Position numbers and translations under genes: made by a program
Shown here: positions 18,955 to 28,191 of the stretch, piece after piece
Position numbering within the stretch: the first letter of the stretch is position 1
Layout: the number at the start of each line of letters is the position of its first letter
Assembly (NCBI GenBank): GCA_021647885.1
Contig: JAKITV010000005.1
Location: 1 to 64,000 of the forward strand
Reading direction: 5' to 3'
DNA: 64,000 nt
Source: Flavobacteriaceae bacterium
GTDB taxonomy: Bacteria; Bacteroidota; Bacteroidia; Flavobacteriales; Flavobacteriaceae
Notes under the pieces: model-generated
The model's database searches: none
Told to the model about the DNA's origin: nothing
The model's input: only the letters and a program-made list of their open reading frames with translations

Positions 18955-20394
18955 CTATAGATGCCAGCCCTTTCTATAATTTCTTTTTACAAATTGGTTA
19001 GCAGGTTCAAAATTGGTAACTTTCATATTAATACCATCCCAAAGTAACTTTTTGCGTCCTGAGTATTCAAACCCATTATTATTTTTTTCTCTTAAATTAT
19101 AACTCCTAATTGCTAAATTCCCCATTAAAATAGCTTCAGTCAAAGGACCAGCAAAATCGAACGAAGAGGTTAATGCTTTGTGTTTTTCTTTCCCAAAACC
19201 TTCTTTACATGCTTCTACCCAAGCTGCTTGATGCCCATTTTCTGGAAGCGTATTATCTTCTTCTACAATTTTAGCAGTTAGAATGTCTCCATTATTAAAA
19301 TAAATTTTAGGATTGCTCGCATATGTACCACAGGTCATTATTCCTTTTTGTCCAATCATAATAACACCGTTTGAACTGTCGTCGTCACCTATAGGATGAT
19401 TAGCTGGAATCAAATCTGGATGGAACGGACGTAAACCACCATCTGTCCATGTCATTGTTAATTCAGTTGGATTTTTTGCTGATGCAGGAAACTTTAATTG
19501 TGTCCTAGACGACGTTGGGCAAGATTCTGGGTAATATTCTGGAATCCAATCTTTTTTATATACTGCTCCAACGCTACTTTCAACTTCAGTTGGATAACCA
19601 AGTCCCAAAACTCTAAAAGGTGGATCAATTAGGTGGCATCCCATATCGCCTAAAGCACCAGTTCCAAAATTCCACCAACCTCTCCATTTAAAGGGATGGT
19701 ATAAAGGATGATAATCAACCATTTTAGCTGGTCCAATCCAATTGTCCCAATCTAAGCCATCCAATAATTGTGGTTTATTTGTTGGTGTTGGAATGCCTTG
19801 AGGCCAAACAGGTCTGTTCGTCCATACATGAACTTTATTAACCGTACCAATTTTACCTTCGTCGAACCATTTAATCATCTGTTTAACCTCTTTGCTAGAT
19901 GCTCCTTGATTTCCCATTTGAGTTACTAATCGATATTGATTGGCAGTATTAGTGAGCATTCTAGCTTCAAAAATATTATGTGTTAAAGGTTTTTGAACAT
20001 ATACATGCTTGTCTAAATTCATTGCAGCCATAGCAATGACAGCATGTGTGTGATCGGGAGTTGAAACTGTAATTGCATCAATATCTTTTATCTCATCAAG
20101 AACTTTTCTAAAATCTTTAAATCGTCTTGCTTTTGGGAATTTTTCAAAGGTTTTGGAAGCTCTGTTCCAGTCCACATCACAAATGGCGGCAATATTTGAA
20201 GCTCCATTATTCCAAACGTGAATTGCATCAGCATAACCCTTTCCACCACCACCTATTATGGCAACATTTAATTGATCGCTTGGAGGAATAAAGCCCTTGC
20301 CTAAAACATGTCTGGGAATAATACTTATTCCTGCAAAAGCTAATGCAGAATTTTTAATAAATGAACGTCTGCTTGTTTTATTTTTTAGTTCCAT
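18955..20394 (-). CDS. Gfo/Idh/MocA-family oxidoreductase with Tat signal
   Basis: NAD(P)-dependent sugar dehydrogenase family, 479 residues. The N-terminus TSRRSFIKNSALAFAGISI is a twin-arginine signal, so it is exported folded, presumably with its cofactor. The Rossmann fold follows (VAIIGGGGKGYADAI, ~43-57), then the family's EKP-like motif as VQKPLTHNIFEA (~133-144) and the C-terminal sheet domain with MGCHLIDPPF (a conserved His). Substrate unknown. It ends the leftward arm GMC - subunit 3 - DUF1080 - this gene, 32 bp after DUF1080, and probably acts in the periplasm on 3-keto sugars made by the GMC pair (inference). Confidence 0.88.
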   Translation of the reverse strand: MELKNKTSRRSFIKNSALAFAGISIIPRHVLGKGFIPPSDQLNVAIIGGGGKGYADAIHVWNNGASNIAAICDVDWNRASKTFEKFPKARRFKDFRKVLDEIKDIDAITVSTPDHTHAVIAMAAMNLDKHVYVQKPLTHNIFEARMLTNTANQYRLVTQMGNQGASSKEVKQMIKWFDEGKIGTVNKVHVWTNRPVWPQGIPTPTNKPQLLDGLDWDNWIGPAKMVDYHPLYHPFKWRGWWNFGTGALGDMGCHLIDPPFRVLGLGYPTEVESSVGAVYKKDWIPEYYPESCPTSSRTQLKFPASAKNPTELTMTWTDGGLRPFHPDLIPANHPIGDDDSSNGVIMIGQKGIMTCGTYASNPKIYFNNGDILTAKIVEEDNTLPENGHQAAWVEACKEGFGKEKHKALTSSFDFAGPLTEAILMGNLAIRSYNLREKNNNGFEYSGRKKLLWDGINMKVTNFEPANQFVKRNYRKGWHL

Positions 20395-20426
20395 AATCTT
20401 AAATATTTAAACATTCACGATATGCT

Positions 20427-21221
20427 TTAATCTATTTCTAATAATTCAATATTTCGAAATTCAATTGGGTGGCTTTCGCTTTGTAACGAAATATACCCTT
20501 CCTTTAATAATTCTCCTTCTCTAGCTTTCAGTATATTATAATTACCTCCTATTTGAGGTTTGGAATAGGAAAGCACTTCTTTTCCATTAATTTTGTGAGT
20601 AATTATAGAATCTGGAATAACTAAAACTTCTAAATTTACCCACTGGTCATAATAATAAGTTTTAGAAGATGAATTTATACAATGGGTTGTAACTAGTTTG
20701 CCGTTCACCATAATATGAGTTCCAGGTGTGCACAAGTTTGCAGTAGGACGCTCTTCATCTTCATTTAATCCACCTAATAATTGCACCTCTATGGAAACTG
20801 GAAATGCTTGGTTTATTCCCATGCTTTCAGGAGATTGAGAGTGGATCATAACACCACTGTTTTTTTCTGCCCAACCTTCTCCTCCTTTTACTTGATTTCC
20901 AATAAATCTATATTGTAATCTTAATTTATAACTTGAAAATGATTTTTTATAAAATATATGTCCATATGTGTCATTAAAATTTTCATATCCATCATAAGAC
21001 ACTTTTAGTACTCCATTTTCAACCCGAAAAGTATTATAAATATTTTCGTTTAGAGGATATCCTTTAATTTTAACAATCCAATCATTTAAATCTTCCCCAT
21101 TGAATAATTGAATCCATTCTTTTGTAACTTCAGGTACTTTTTCTTCTTTTTTGTCTTCTTTACAATTCGAGAATGACATTACGCATAAAGTGAAAATCAA
21201 TATTTTAAACAAATATTTCAT
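20427..21221 (-). CDS. DUF1080 (3-keto-disaccharide hydrolase family) lipoprotein
   Basis: 264 residues, with a lipoprotein signal MKYLFKILIFTLCVMSFSNC (lipobox FSNC, Cys20), then the PF06439 beta-sandwich from ~35: WIQLFNGEDLNDWIVKIKG, FRVENGVLKV, EKNSGVMIHSQ, and the late EFRNIELLEI. PF06439 proteins have been linked to cleavage of 3-keto-glycosides in Bacteroidota. Here that fits the adjacent GMC dehydrogenase and Gfo/Idh/MocA genes. It would be membrane-anchored in the periplasm or at the cell surface. A paralogue ends the rightward arm (29259-29990). The assignment of activity is inference from family and context. Confidence 0.85.
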   Translation of the reverse strand: MKYLFKILIFTLCVMSFSNCKEDKKEEKVPEVTKEWIQLFNGEDLNDWIVKIKGYPLNENIYNTFRVENGVLKVSYDGYENFNDTYGHIFYKKSFSSYKLRLQYRFIGNQVKGGEGWAEKNSGVMIHSQSPESMGINQAFPVSIEVQLLGGLNEDEERPTANLCTPGTHIMVNGKLVTTHCINSSSKTYYYDQWVNLEVLVIPDSIITHKINGKEVLSYSKPQIGGNYNILKAREGELLKEGYISLQSESHPIEFRNIELLEID

Positions 21222-21244
21222 TGTCCATTAACTAATTGTGATAA

Positions 21245-21823
21245 TTATAAAGACCAAGCTTTACCTCCTGTTAACTCGTTTAAATCACCACAGTAATAGG
21301 TTGCAGGATAAGGATCGTATGCTAAAACAGTTTCTCCAACCGTTTCACTTATCTTATAAGCATTAATGCTCATCCATTTCATGCTATTTAATAATTCAGA
21401 AATAGTCATTGGTTCTGTTTCCGGTGTTAATGGCTGATCAATAAGCATTTGATTATCCAGAAGATCTTTATAGTTTTCTTCAGTGACATTAATAAGATTT
21501 TCGTTATAATCCGTTTTAATTAGTGCTAATAGTTTATCAAAGGCTGCTTTAATTCTATCTTGATCTTTAATATCCATTACTTCATTAATATAAGTATCCA
21601 TAAACTCGGGAACATTTACTTCGGTAGCCGAAGGAGAATCTGTTTTAGGTAAAAAGACATCAACAATATTTTTTAGAACAGTTCCTTGTTCTTCAGAAAA
21701 AAATTGAGGCAACCAATTTTCAGAATCGCTAACACAACTTTGTAATAAACTAACTATAGATGGTGTCGCAAAAACTAAACCAGTGGTTAAACCTATTTTT
21801 TTTATTGCTTCTCTTCTTTTCAT
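21245..21823 (-). CDS. Gluconate 2-dehydrogenase subunit 3 family protein
   Basis: 192-residue small subunit (PF13618) with a twin-arginine-like leader MKRREAIKKIGLTTGLVFATP, then the helical domain beginning LPQFFSEEQGTVLKNIVDVFLPKTDSPSA. Such subunits pair with a GMC flavoprotein and are needed for export and assembly; the RR signal here may carry the signal-less GMC partner across the membrane. It lies 11 bp downstream of the GMC gene, so the two are almost certainly cotranscribed. Similar pairs form the bacterial glucoside/lactose 3-dehydrogenases, the basis for the cluster hypothesis. Confidence 0.85.
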   Translation of the reverse strand: MKRREAIKKIGLTTGLVFATPSIVSLLQSCVSDSENWLPQFFSEEQGTVLKNIVDVFLPKTDSPSATEVNVPEFMDTYINEVMDIKDQDRIKAAFDKLLALIKTDYNENLINVTEENYKDLLDNQMLIDQPLTPETEPMTISELLNSMKWMSINAYKISETVGETVLAYDPYPATYYCGDLNELTGGKAWSL

Positions 21824-21833
21824 GATGTAATAT

Positions 21834-23555
21834 TTAAGATTTCGATTTATTTAATTCTTCGGTCGCATGATTAGCTGCTCTCGCAGTAAATGCCATGTAA
21901 GAAAGAGATGGGTTTTGACATCCTGAAGAAGTCATAAAAGCACCATCGGTAACGTAAACGTTTTTACAAGCATGTACTTGATTATGTTTGTTTAAGACAG
22001 AAGTTTTAGGGTTTCTTCCCATACGAGCAGTTCCCATTTCGTGGATTCCTAAACCCATGGCTCTTCCTTTAGCATTATCATATCCTTCAATATCTGTAAA
22101 TCCTCCTGCCTCTAACATTTTTACGGCTTGTTCTTTCATGTCTTTTCGCATAGCGAGTTCATTGTCTCCAAAGTCTGCATCAAACGTTATTGTAGGTAAT
22201 CCCCATTCATCCTTTTTATCATAATCTAGATACATTTTGTTTTCATGATCTGGAAGCGTTTCACCAAAAGCTAATAAATTAATTCGCCATTCACCAGGCT
22301 TTAAAATGGCTTCTTTTAATTCTTTGCCATATTTTAATTCAGCTACTAATTCAGACGAACTTCCTCTTCTAGCACCTCCTTGATAACCATAACCTCTTAA
22401 AAAGTTTTTTTGGTTTGTATCTCCTCCTAAATTTCTAAATCGTGGTATATATATTCCATTAGCTCTTCGTCCTTTGGTATATTTATCATCAAACCCTTTA
22501 GCCTTTGCTACAGCACCTACATGAAAGTGGTGATCCATGATATTATGACCAAGCTCACCACTATCATTTCCTAATCCGTTAGGGAATCGTTTAGATTTTG
22601 ATTGTAATAAAATGGAGGCAGAAGCTATAGCAGATGCACATAAGAAAATCACTTTTGCTTTAAATATAATAACCTCTTTGGTTTCTGTATCTATTACTTT
22701 AACACCAATTGCTTTTCCTAATTGTTCATCATAAATAACCTCATGGACAATAGAATTTGGTCTTAAGGTCATATTTCCAGTTGCTTCTGCTGTAGGGAGT
22801 GTTGAAGAATTACTGCTAAAATATGCTCCAAATGGACAACCTCTCATACATCTATTTCTATATTGACAAACAGTTCTACCCATACCTGGTTTGGTACCCT
22901 CGGTTATATGTGCTGTCCTGCCAATTGTGAGCAATCGATCGTTAAAATTTTCTGAAATAGAATTCTTTAAGTGTTCTTCAACGCAATTCAAGTTCATAGG
23001 TTTTAATAACTTCTGGTCAGGAAGTTGCTTTAAGCCCAAATTCTCTCCGCTAACACCAATAAACTCTTCAACGCAATCATACCAAGGCTCAATATCTTTA
23101 TATCTAACTGGCCAGTCTACAGCAATACCTTCTTTTTTATTGGCGCTAAAATCAATATCGCTCAACCGATAACTTTGTCTTCCCCAAGTTAAAGAACGAC
23201 CACCAACATGATATCCTCTAATCCAATCAAAACGACGATCTTCATTATAAGGATGCTTCAAGTCGTCTACAAAAAAATGCTGGTGTGCTTCAGAAGTGAC
23301 ATAACCAGTACGATGTTGCTTTGGTTTGCGCTCTCTTGTTTCTCGAGAGGCTGTTCCTCCATTAGGTAAATCCCAAGGATCAAGAGTTGCTGTAGGATAA
23401 TCTTCTCCGTGTTTAATCATTCTTCCTCGTTCAAGAACAAGAGTTTTTAATCCATTTTCGCAAAGTTCTTTAGCTGCCCACCCACCAGAGATTCCTGTGC
23501 CCACAACAATAGCATCATATTCTTCATCTATAGCACTTAAATAGTTATTGTTCAT
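21834..23555 (-). CDS. GMC-family oxidoreductase (candidate glycoside 3-dehydrogenase large subunit)
   Basis: 573-residue FAD-dependent alcohol/sugar oxidoreductase. The N-terminal FAD motif is AIVVGTGISGGWAAKELCE (~14-32) with ERGR. A cysteine cluster CQYRNRCMRGCPFGA (C-x5-C-x3-C) resembles the Fe-S-binding cysteines of bacterial FAD glucose dehydrogenase. The C-terminal catalytic region has GIHEMGTARMG and the family's final NPSLSYMAFTARAANHATEEL. It has no signal peptide, in keeping with piggy-back export by the RR-containing subunit 3. First gene of the leftward arm, divergent from the AraC regulator. Oxidation at C3 of a glycoside is inferred, not proven. Confidence 0.88.
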   Translation of the reverse strand: MNNNYLSAIDEEYDAIVVGTGISGGWAAKELCENGLKTLVLERGRMIKHGEDYPTATLDPWDLPNGGTASRETRERKPKQHRTGYVTSEAHQHFFVDDLKHPYNEDRRFDWIRGYHVGGRSLTWGRQSYRLSDIDFSANKKEGIAVDWPVRYKDIEPWYDCVEEFIGVSGENLGLKQLPDQKLLKPMNLNCVEEHLKNSISENFNDRLLTIGRTAHITEGTKPGMGRTVCQYRNRCMRGCPFGAYFSSNSSTLPTAEATGNMTLRPNSIVHEVIYDEQLGKAIGVKVIDTETKEVIIFKAKVIFLCASAIASASILLQSKSKRFPNGLGNDSGELGHNIMDHHFHVGAVAKAKGFDDKYTKGRRANGIYIPRFRNLGGDTNQKNFLRGYGYQGGARRGSSSELVAELKYGKELKEAILKPGEWRINLLAFGETLPDHENKMYLDYDKKDEWGLPTITFDADFGDNELAMRKDMKEQAVKMLEAGGFTDIEGYDNAKGRAMGLGIHEMGTARMGRNPKTSVLNKHNQVHACKNVYVTDGAFMTSSGCQNPSLSYMAFTARAANHATEELNKSKS

Positions 23556-23619
23556 CAGATATTATTTTTGATAAATTCTTTCATTTCTTGCCAAATTAAT
23601 TAATTTGCATAATAATAAT

Positions 23620-23639
23620 GTTCAATTTTTTTCAGTGAA
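23620..23639 (+). promoter_or_regulatory. 20-nt repeat, copy 1 (candidate operator at the araC start)
   Basis: GTTCAATTTTTTTCAGTGAA, identical to the copy at 24695-24714. It lies in the divergent gap between GMC and the AraC-type gene and overlaps the regulator's probable GTG start. Confidence 0.5.
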
Positions 23640-24654
23640 GATAAATATACAAAAAATCACACCCTTTGAAGCTGATGGAATTGTTTATCATGCTGATACT
23701 TGTTTACCCCTAGTTGATGCAGTTAATAGAAAAAAATTAAAATTTAAAGCCCTTGCAAGATATACATATCCTGGAGATCGTTTAACCGAAGACACTATTG
23801 GGTTAAATAGCGTAGGATATTGGGATGCTAACGAGCCACAAGACTGGGGTTTAGATTGGCATAGGAATGAGGGCATCGAAATTCATTTTTTAGAATCAGG
23901 ATCTATGCCTTATTCGCAAGAAAATGCAGAAATGAAACTATTCCCAAATTGTTTAACAATTACTCGTCCATGGGAAGCTCATAAAGTTGGAAATCCTTTT
24001 ATTGGTGTGGGAAAATTTTATTGGGTGATTTTAGATTTAAACGTACGAAGACCGCATCAAAATTGGGTGTGGCCAGATTGGATTATTTTAGCACCAAAAG
24101 ACCTTGATAGGCTTACCACTATATTAAGGCAAAATGAAAAAGTACTTTGGAAAGCCGATAAGCGCATTCGTGATTGTTTTCAACGCATTGGAAAGGCTGT
24201 GGATTCAGATAATAGTGGAAGTAATTCTTCAAAAATTAGATTATTGATTAATAATCTTTTGATTTTATTACTAGATTTATTTAATGAGGAAGAAGTAGAA
24301 CTTAATGAGCAACTTACAGATAGTTCTCGCAGTGTTAAATTGTTTTTAAAAGAACTGGAAAAAAATATTTCTGAAGCATGGACCATAGATAAAATGGCAC
24401 AATCCGCTGGAGTTGGTTTAACTAGATTTACACATCATTGTAAAAGATTAACGAATCTCACACCTATGAGATATTTAATGATGAAGAGGTTAGAATTATC
24501 AAAAACCATTTTAATAGAGAACGAATGTTTGAGTGTAGCTGAAGTTGCATTTAGTTGTGGGTTTTCTACAAGTCAATACTTTTCTACAGTATTTAAAAAA
24601 CATGAAAAATGCACACCAATAGAATACCGTCAAGAAAACATGATAACTGTATGA
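23635..24654 (+). CDS. AraC-family transcriptional regulator
   Basis: Regulator with an N-terminal cupin-like sensing domain (EGIEIHFLESGSMPYSQENAE, and WEAHKVGNPFIGVGKFYW) and a C-terminal double helix-turn-helix (from ~245: AWTIDKMAQSAGVGLTRFTHHCKRL, then SVAEVAFSCGFSTSQYFSTVFKK). No ATG is available: TTG at 23605 or GTG at 23635. I prefer GTG because the protein then begins with KINIQKITPFEADGIV, where the recognisable domain starts. It sits between the two divergent arms of the sugar cluster and probably controls both; the 20-nt repeat at its start and upstream of the rightward arm is the likely target. The inducer is unknown. Confidence 0.85.
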   Translation: MKINIQKITPFEADGIVYHADTCLPLVDAVNRKKLKFKALARYTYPGDRLTEDTIGLNSVGYWDANEPQDWGLDWHRNEGIEIHFLESGSMPYSQENAEMKLFPNCLTITRPWEAHKVGNPFIGVGKFYWVILDLNVRRPHQNWVWPDWIILAPKDLDRLTTILRQNEKVLWKADKRIRDCFQRIGKAVDSDNSGSNSSKIRLLINNLLILLLDLFNEEEVELNEQLTDSSRSVKLFLKELEKNISEAWTIDKMAQSAGVGLTRFTHHCKRLTNLTPMRYLMMKRLELSKTILIENECLSVAEVAFSCGFSTSQYFSTVFKKHEKCTPIEYRQENMITV

Positions 24655-24694
24655 TTTATTGGGCTGTTTGATTCGTTCTTAAAGTTGTTTTTTT

Positions 24695-24714
24695 GTTCAA
24701 TTTTTTTCAGTGAA
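24695..24714 (+). promoter_or_regulatory. 20-nt repeat, copy 2 (candidate operator of the rightward sugar arm)
   Basis: Perfect copy of the sequence at 23620-23639, here 72 bp upstream of the first gene of the rightward arm. The gap 24658-24786 contains no gene. Its position suits an activator or repressor site. Confidence 0.5.
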
Positions 24715-24786
24715 TAAAAATAAACAAGATTCGTAGTTTAATTTTTTATTTTCACCTTAATATAATTCAATTTAAAATAGAATTCT

Positions 24787-25779
24787 ATGAGATACAATAA
24801 ACTTATAAGTAAGGTTGTTAAAACAAGTTTATTAATTTTTTTATTAAGTTTTTTTGCTTGTGGTAACGGTCTTAAAAAAGAAAAAACGAATGAAAAAGAA
24901 ACTACGCAATCTGAACCATTTTTTAAAATATCTTTAGCACAATGGTCTTTCAATAAACAAATAAGAAGTGGGGAAATGAGTCCGTTGGATTTTGCTCAAA
25001 AAGCCAGTGAACTAGGGTTTGAAGGTATAGAATATGTTAGTCAGCTTTATACAAACGAATTAAAAAAGAATGATAATCCAAAAGTAGCTATGCAGATGCT
25101 TTTAGAAACATTAAAACAAAAAAGTGAAACCCATGGCGTACTTAATCTATTAATAATGGTTGATGGTGAAGGTGATTTAGCTTCAATTAAAGAAAATGAA
25201 CGCGACCAAGCTGTCGAAAATCACAAAAAATGGGTTGATGCCGCTGCATTTTTAGGATGTCATTCTATTAGAGTAAATCTTTTTGGAACAAATAATCCTG
25301 AAATTTGGAAAAAAACCGCTGTTGATGGTCTTTCAAAACTAGCTGCCTATGCAGTAAATAAAAATATAAATATAATAGTGGAGAATCATGGTTATTTATC
25401 TTCTAATGCAGAATTGCTTGTTGAAGTTGTCAATGAAGTAAATGCTCCTAATTGTGGAGTTCTCCCTGATTTTGGAAATTTTTGTTTAAAACGTGAAGAT
25501 GGAAAACGTTGGCAAGCTAAATGTATTGAAGAATATGATAAATATAAAGGTGTAACAGAGATGATGCCAGTAGCTAAGGCAGTTAGTGCCAAGTCTTATG
25601 ACTTTAACCAAAATGGAGAAGAAACAACTATAGATTATGTTAGAATGCTACAAATTGTAAAAGATGCAGGTTATACAGGTTTTATTGGTGTAGAATATGA
25701 AGGAAGTCGATTAAGTGAGGAAGAAGGTGTTGTGGCAACTAAGAAATTATTAATTGCAGCTGCTAAAAAATTAAACTAA
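24787..25779 (+). CDS. Sugar phosphate isomerase/epimerase-like TIM-barrel lipoprotein
   Basis: 330 residues. The N-terminus has a lipoprotein signal (LLIFLLSFFACGNG, Cys ~24), then a charged linker and an AP-endonuclease-2/xylose-isomerase-like TIM barrel (PF01261): SLAQWSFNKQI, ELGFEGIEYVSQ, HSIRVNLFG, IIVENHG, GVLPDFGNF, and GVEYEGSR. The metal-binding Glu, Asp and Glu positions of the family are present. Being lipid-anchored, it acts outside the cytoplasm, unlike the second TIM barrel of this cluster. Epimerase, isomerase or lyase activity on keto-sugars is possible; the substrate is unknown. First gene of the rightward arm, 17 bp before the permease. Confidence 0.82.
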   Translation: MRYNKLISKVVKTSLLIFLLSFFACGNGLKKEKTNEKETTQSEPFFKISLAQWSFNKQIRSGEMSPLDFAQKASELGFEGIEYVSQLYTNELKKNDNPKVAMQMLLETLKQKSETHGVLNLLIMVDGEGDLASIKENERDQAVENHKKWVDAAAFLGCHSIRVNLFGTNNPEIWKKTAVDGLSKLAAYAVNKNINIIVENHGYLSSNAELLVEVVNEVNAPNCGVLPDFGNFCLKREDGKRWQAKCIEEYDKYKGVTEMMPVAKAVSAKSYDFNQNGEETTIDYVRMLQIVKDAGYTGFIGVEYEGSRLSEEEGVVATKKLLIAAAKKLN

Positions 25780-25795
25780 CTAACTTTATATACTG

Positions 25796-27025
25796 ATGAA
25801 GACTAAAACTCAAATTCAATTGTCATTTATGATGTTTCTCGAATTTTTTATTTGGGGAGGATGGTTCGTGACTTTGGGGACTTTTTTAGGAACAAATCTA
25901 GGTGCTACAGGAGCTGAAACAGGGATGGCGTTTTCAACTCAATCTTGGGGCGCAATTATAGCACCTTTTATTATTGGATTAATTGCTGACAGGTATTTTA
26001 ATGCCGAAAAAATTCTGGGAATTTTACATTTAATAGGTGCCGTTTTAATGTATCAAATGTCACAAGTTTCAGACTTTAATGCGTTTTATCCTTATGTTTT
26101 AGGGTATATGATTGCCTATATGCCTACTCTGGCTTTAGTGAATTCAGTATCATTTAATCAAATGAAGGATCCAGCAAAAGAATTTTCATATATACGAGTT
26201 TGGGGTACTATTGGATGGATTTGTGCAGGATTAGGTATTAGTTATGTATTTCATTGGGACTCTGTACAAGGAATGAAAGAAGGCTTACTCCAAAACACCT
26301 TTTTAATGACCGCAATTGTTTCGGCAATATTAGGATTGTTTAGTTTTACACTTCCAAAAACACCTCCAAAAGTTAGTAAAGAAGAAAAAGTAAAAATTTC
26401 AGATATATTAGGATTAGAGGCGATTAAACTTCTTTATAATAGAAACTTCTTAATCTTCTTTTTATCATCTATTTTAATATGTATTCCATTAGCATTTTAT
26501 TATCAAAATGCGAATCCGTTTTTAACAGAAATAGGTGTTGCTAATCCTACAGGAAAGATGACTATTGGTCAAATTTCAGAAGTGTTATTCATGCTACTGT
26601 TACCAATTTTCTTTAAAAAATTTGGATTCAAAAAAACGCTATTAATTGGCATGTTAGCTTGGGCAGTAAGATATCTGTTATTTGCTTATGGTAATTCGGG
26701 TGAACTTGCATTCATGTTATTGACAGGAATTGCATTACACGGAATTTGTTATGATTTCTTTTTTGTATCAGGACAAATTTATACTAATTCTAAAGCAGGA
26801 GAAAAGATTAAGAGTGCAGCTCAAGGACTTATTACTTTGGGAACTTATGGTGTAGGTATGTTAGTTGGTTTTTGGATTGCAGGGCAAATTACAGATAAAT
26901 ATCTTATTAGTGAAGGCATGCATAATTGGAAGGATATATGGGTGTTTCCAGCAGTTTTCGCAATTGTAGTAATGATATTGTTTGCTATTTTCTTTAAAGA
27001 TGAAAAAATAGAATATAAAGCTTAA
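25796..27025 (+). CDS. MFS permease of the nucleoside:H+ symporter (NupG-like) family
   Basis: 409-residue integral membrane protein with about twelve hydrophobic segments, starting MKTKTQIQLSFMMFLEFFIWGGWFVTLG as in NupG/XapB-type symporters. GLIADRYFNAEKIL between helices 2 and 3 is the major-facilitator loop, and there is a central cytoplasmic linker (PKTPPKVSKEEKVKIS). In Bacteroidota such permeases are often found beside Gfo/Idh/MocA and TIM-barrel genes, where a sugar or modified sugar is the likelier cargo than a nucleoside. Within this cluster it would import the periplasmic product. Spacing (17 bp before, 20 bp after) supports one operon. Confidence 0.85.
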   Translation: MKTKTQIQLSFMMFLEFFIWGGWFVTLGTFLGTNLGATGAETGMAFSTQSWGAIIAPFIIGLIADRYFNAEKILGILHLIGAVLMYQMSQVSDFNAFYPYVLGYMIAYMPTLALVNSVSFNQMKDPAKEFSYIRVWGTIGWICAGLGISYVFHWDSVQGMKEGLLQNTFLMTAIVSAILGLFSFTLPKTPPKVSKEEKVKISDILGLEAIKLLYNRNFLIFFLSSILICIPLAFYYQNANPFLTEIGVANPTGKMTIGQISEVLFMLLLPIFFKKFGFKKTLLIGMLAWAVRYLLFAYGNSGELAFMLLTGIALHGICYDFFFVSGQIYTNSKAGEKIKSAAQGLITLGTYGVGMLVGFWIAGQITDKYLISEGMHNWKDIWVFPAVFAIVVMILFAIFFKDEKIEYKA

Positions 27026-27045
27026 TGAACCCATAAAATAGATTA

Positions 27046-28185
27046 ATGAGCTCAAAAATTAGATTAGGAATTTTAGGAGGCGGAGGTGATTCTCTTATAG
27101 GTGTTTTGCATAGGGTTGCATCGGCAATGTATGACCAATATCAAATTGTTGGCGGCGTATTCAATCCTATTTGGAAAGAAAACATTGGCTTTGTTGAAAA
27201 CATTGGATTGCCAACTAATAGAGTGTATAAAGATTTTGACACCCTTATTGAAGAGGAATTAAAACTTCCTGAAACAAAAAGGATGCAAGTAGTATCTATA
27301 CTTACGCCTAATTTCCTGCATTTTCCAATGGCTAAAAAACTATTAGAAAATGGTTTTAATGTGATTTGTGAAAAACCAATGACCACTTCGTATGAAGAGG
27401 CTAAAATATTGGAAAACACACTTCAAAAAGCAGGAACTATATTTGCGGTTACATATACCTATACAGGATATCCAATGGTGCGTCAAATGAGGGAAATGAT
27501 AGCCAATGGAGTTATAGGGAAAGTTCAAAAAATTGATTCGCAATATTATCAAGGATGGATAAATCCAATCATTCATGATAAAGAAAAAAGAGCAAATATT
27601 TGGCGATTAAATCCTGAAAAAGGAGGTATTAGTTGTTGTATTGGAGACATAGGCACACATGCTTTCGATATGATTGAATATATTACTCAACTTAAGGTTA
27701 ATAGGGTTCTGGCCGATTTAAATTATGTCTATAGTGATAACAAAATGGATGTAGATGGCACTGTTTTAATACGGTGTTCAAATAATGCAAAAGGAGTTAT
27801 TCGTACAAGTCAAATTGCAACTGGTGAAGAAAACAGTTTTACGGTTCAAATTTACGGTGAAAAAGCTGGTTTAAAATGGGAACAGGAAAACCCTAATTAT
27901 TTATACTTATTAGAAGATGGCAAACCCTTAAGAGTCTTAAAGCCAGGACATCCTTATAATAGTGAATTATCTCTTGATGGTACAAAATTACCACCTGGAC
28001 ATCCTGAAGGTATTTTTGATTCAATGGGCAATATTTATAAAGGAATAGCAAAAGCAATTAAAAAAGAACCTTATAATCAAGGAGAATTCCCTACAATAAC
28101 TGATGGAGTTAGAGGAATGAATTTTATTGAACGGGTTGTAGAATCTCATCAAAACGGAAACGTTTGGATTAATTTAGATGAATAA
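27046..28185 (+). CDS. Gfo/Idh/MocA-family oxidoreductase (cytoplasmic)
   Basis: 379 residues, with no signal peptide. The Rossmann motif RLGILGGGGDSLIGVLHR is at the N-terminus. The EKP signature is intact: VICEKPMTTSYEEAKIL (~107-123) with the catalytic Lys. The C-terminal domain carries GDIGTHAFDMIEY, whose His/Asp are the usual catalytic partners. This is the cytoplasmic counterpart of the Tat-exported paralogue at 18955-20394. It probably reduces or oxidises a keto-sugar after import, returning it to central metabolism (inference from context). It is 6 bp upstream of the second TIM barrel. Confidence 0.88.
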   Translation: MSSKIRLGILGGGGDSLIGVLHRVASAMYDQYQIVGGVFNPIWKENIGFVENIGLPTNRVYKDFDTLIEEELKLPETKRMQVVSILTPNFLHFPMAKKLLENGFNVICEKPMTTSYEEAKILENTLQKAGTIFAVTYTYTGYPMVRQMREMIANGVIGKVQKIDSQYYQGWINPIIHDKEKRANIWRLNPEKGGISCCIGDIGTHAFDMIEYITQLKVNRVLADLNYVYSDNKMDVDGTVLIRCSNNAKGVIRTSQIATGEENSFTVQIYGEKAGLKWEQENPNYLYLLEDGKPLRVLKPGHPYNSELSLDGTKLPPGHPEGIFDSMGNIYKGIAKAIKKEPYNQGEFPTITDGVRGMNFIERVVESHQNGNVWINLDE

Positions 28186-28191
28186 AATTAA

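Noticed and set aside
24738..24953. 71-aa ORF antisense to the start of the TIM-barrel lipoprotein gene
   Set aside because: It overlaps a clear signal peptide and promoter region of the real gene; composition is that of antisense AT-rich DNA.
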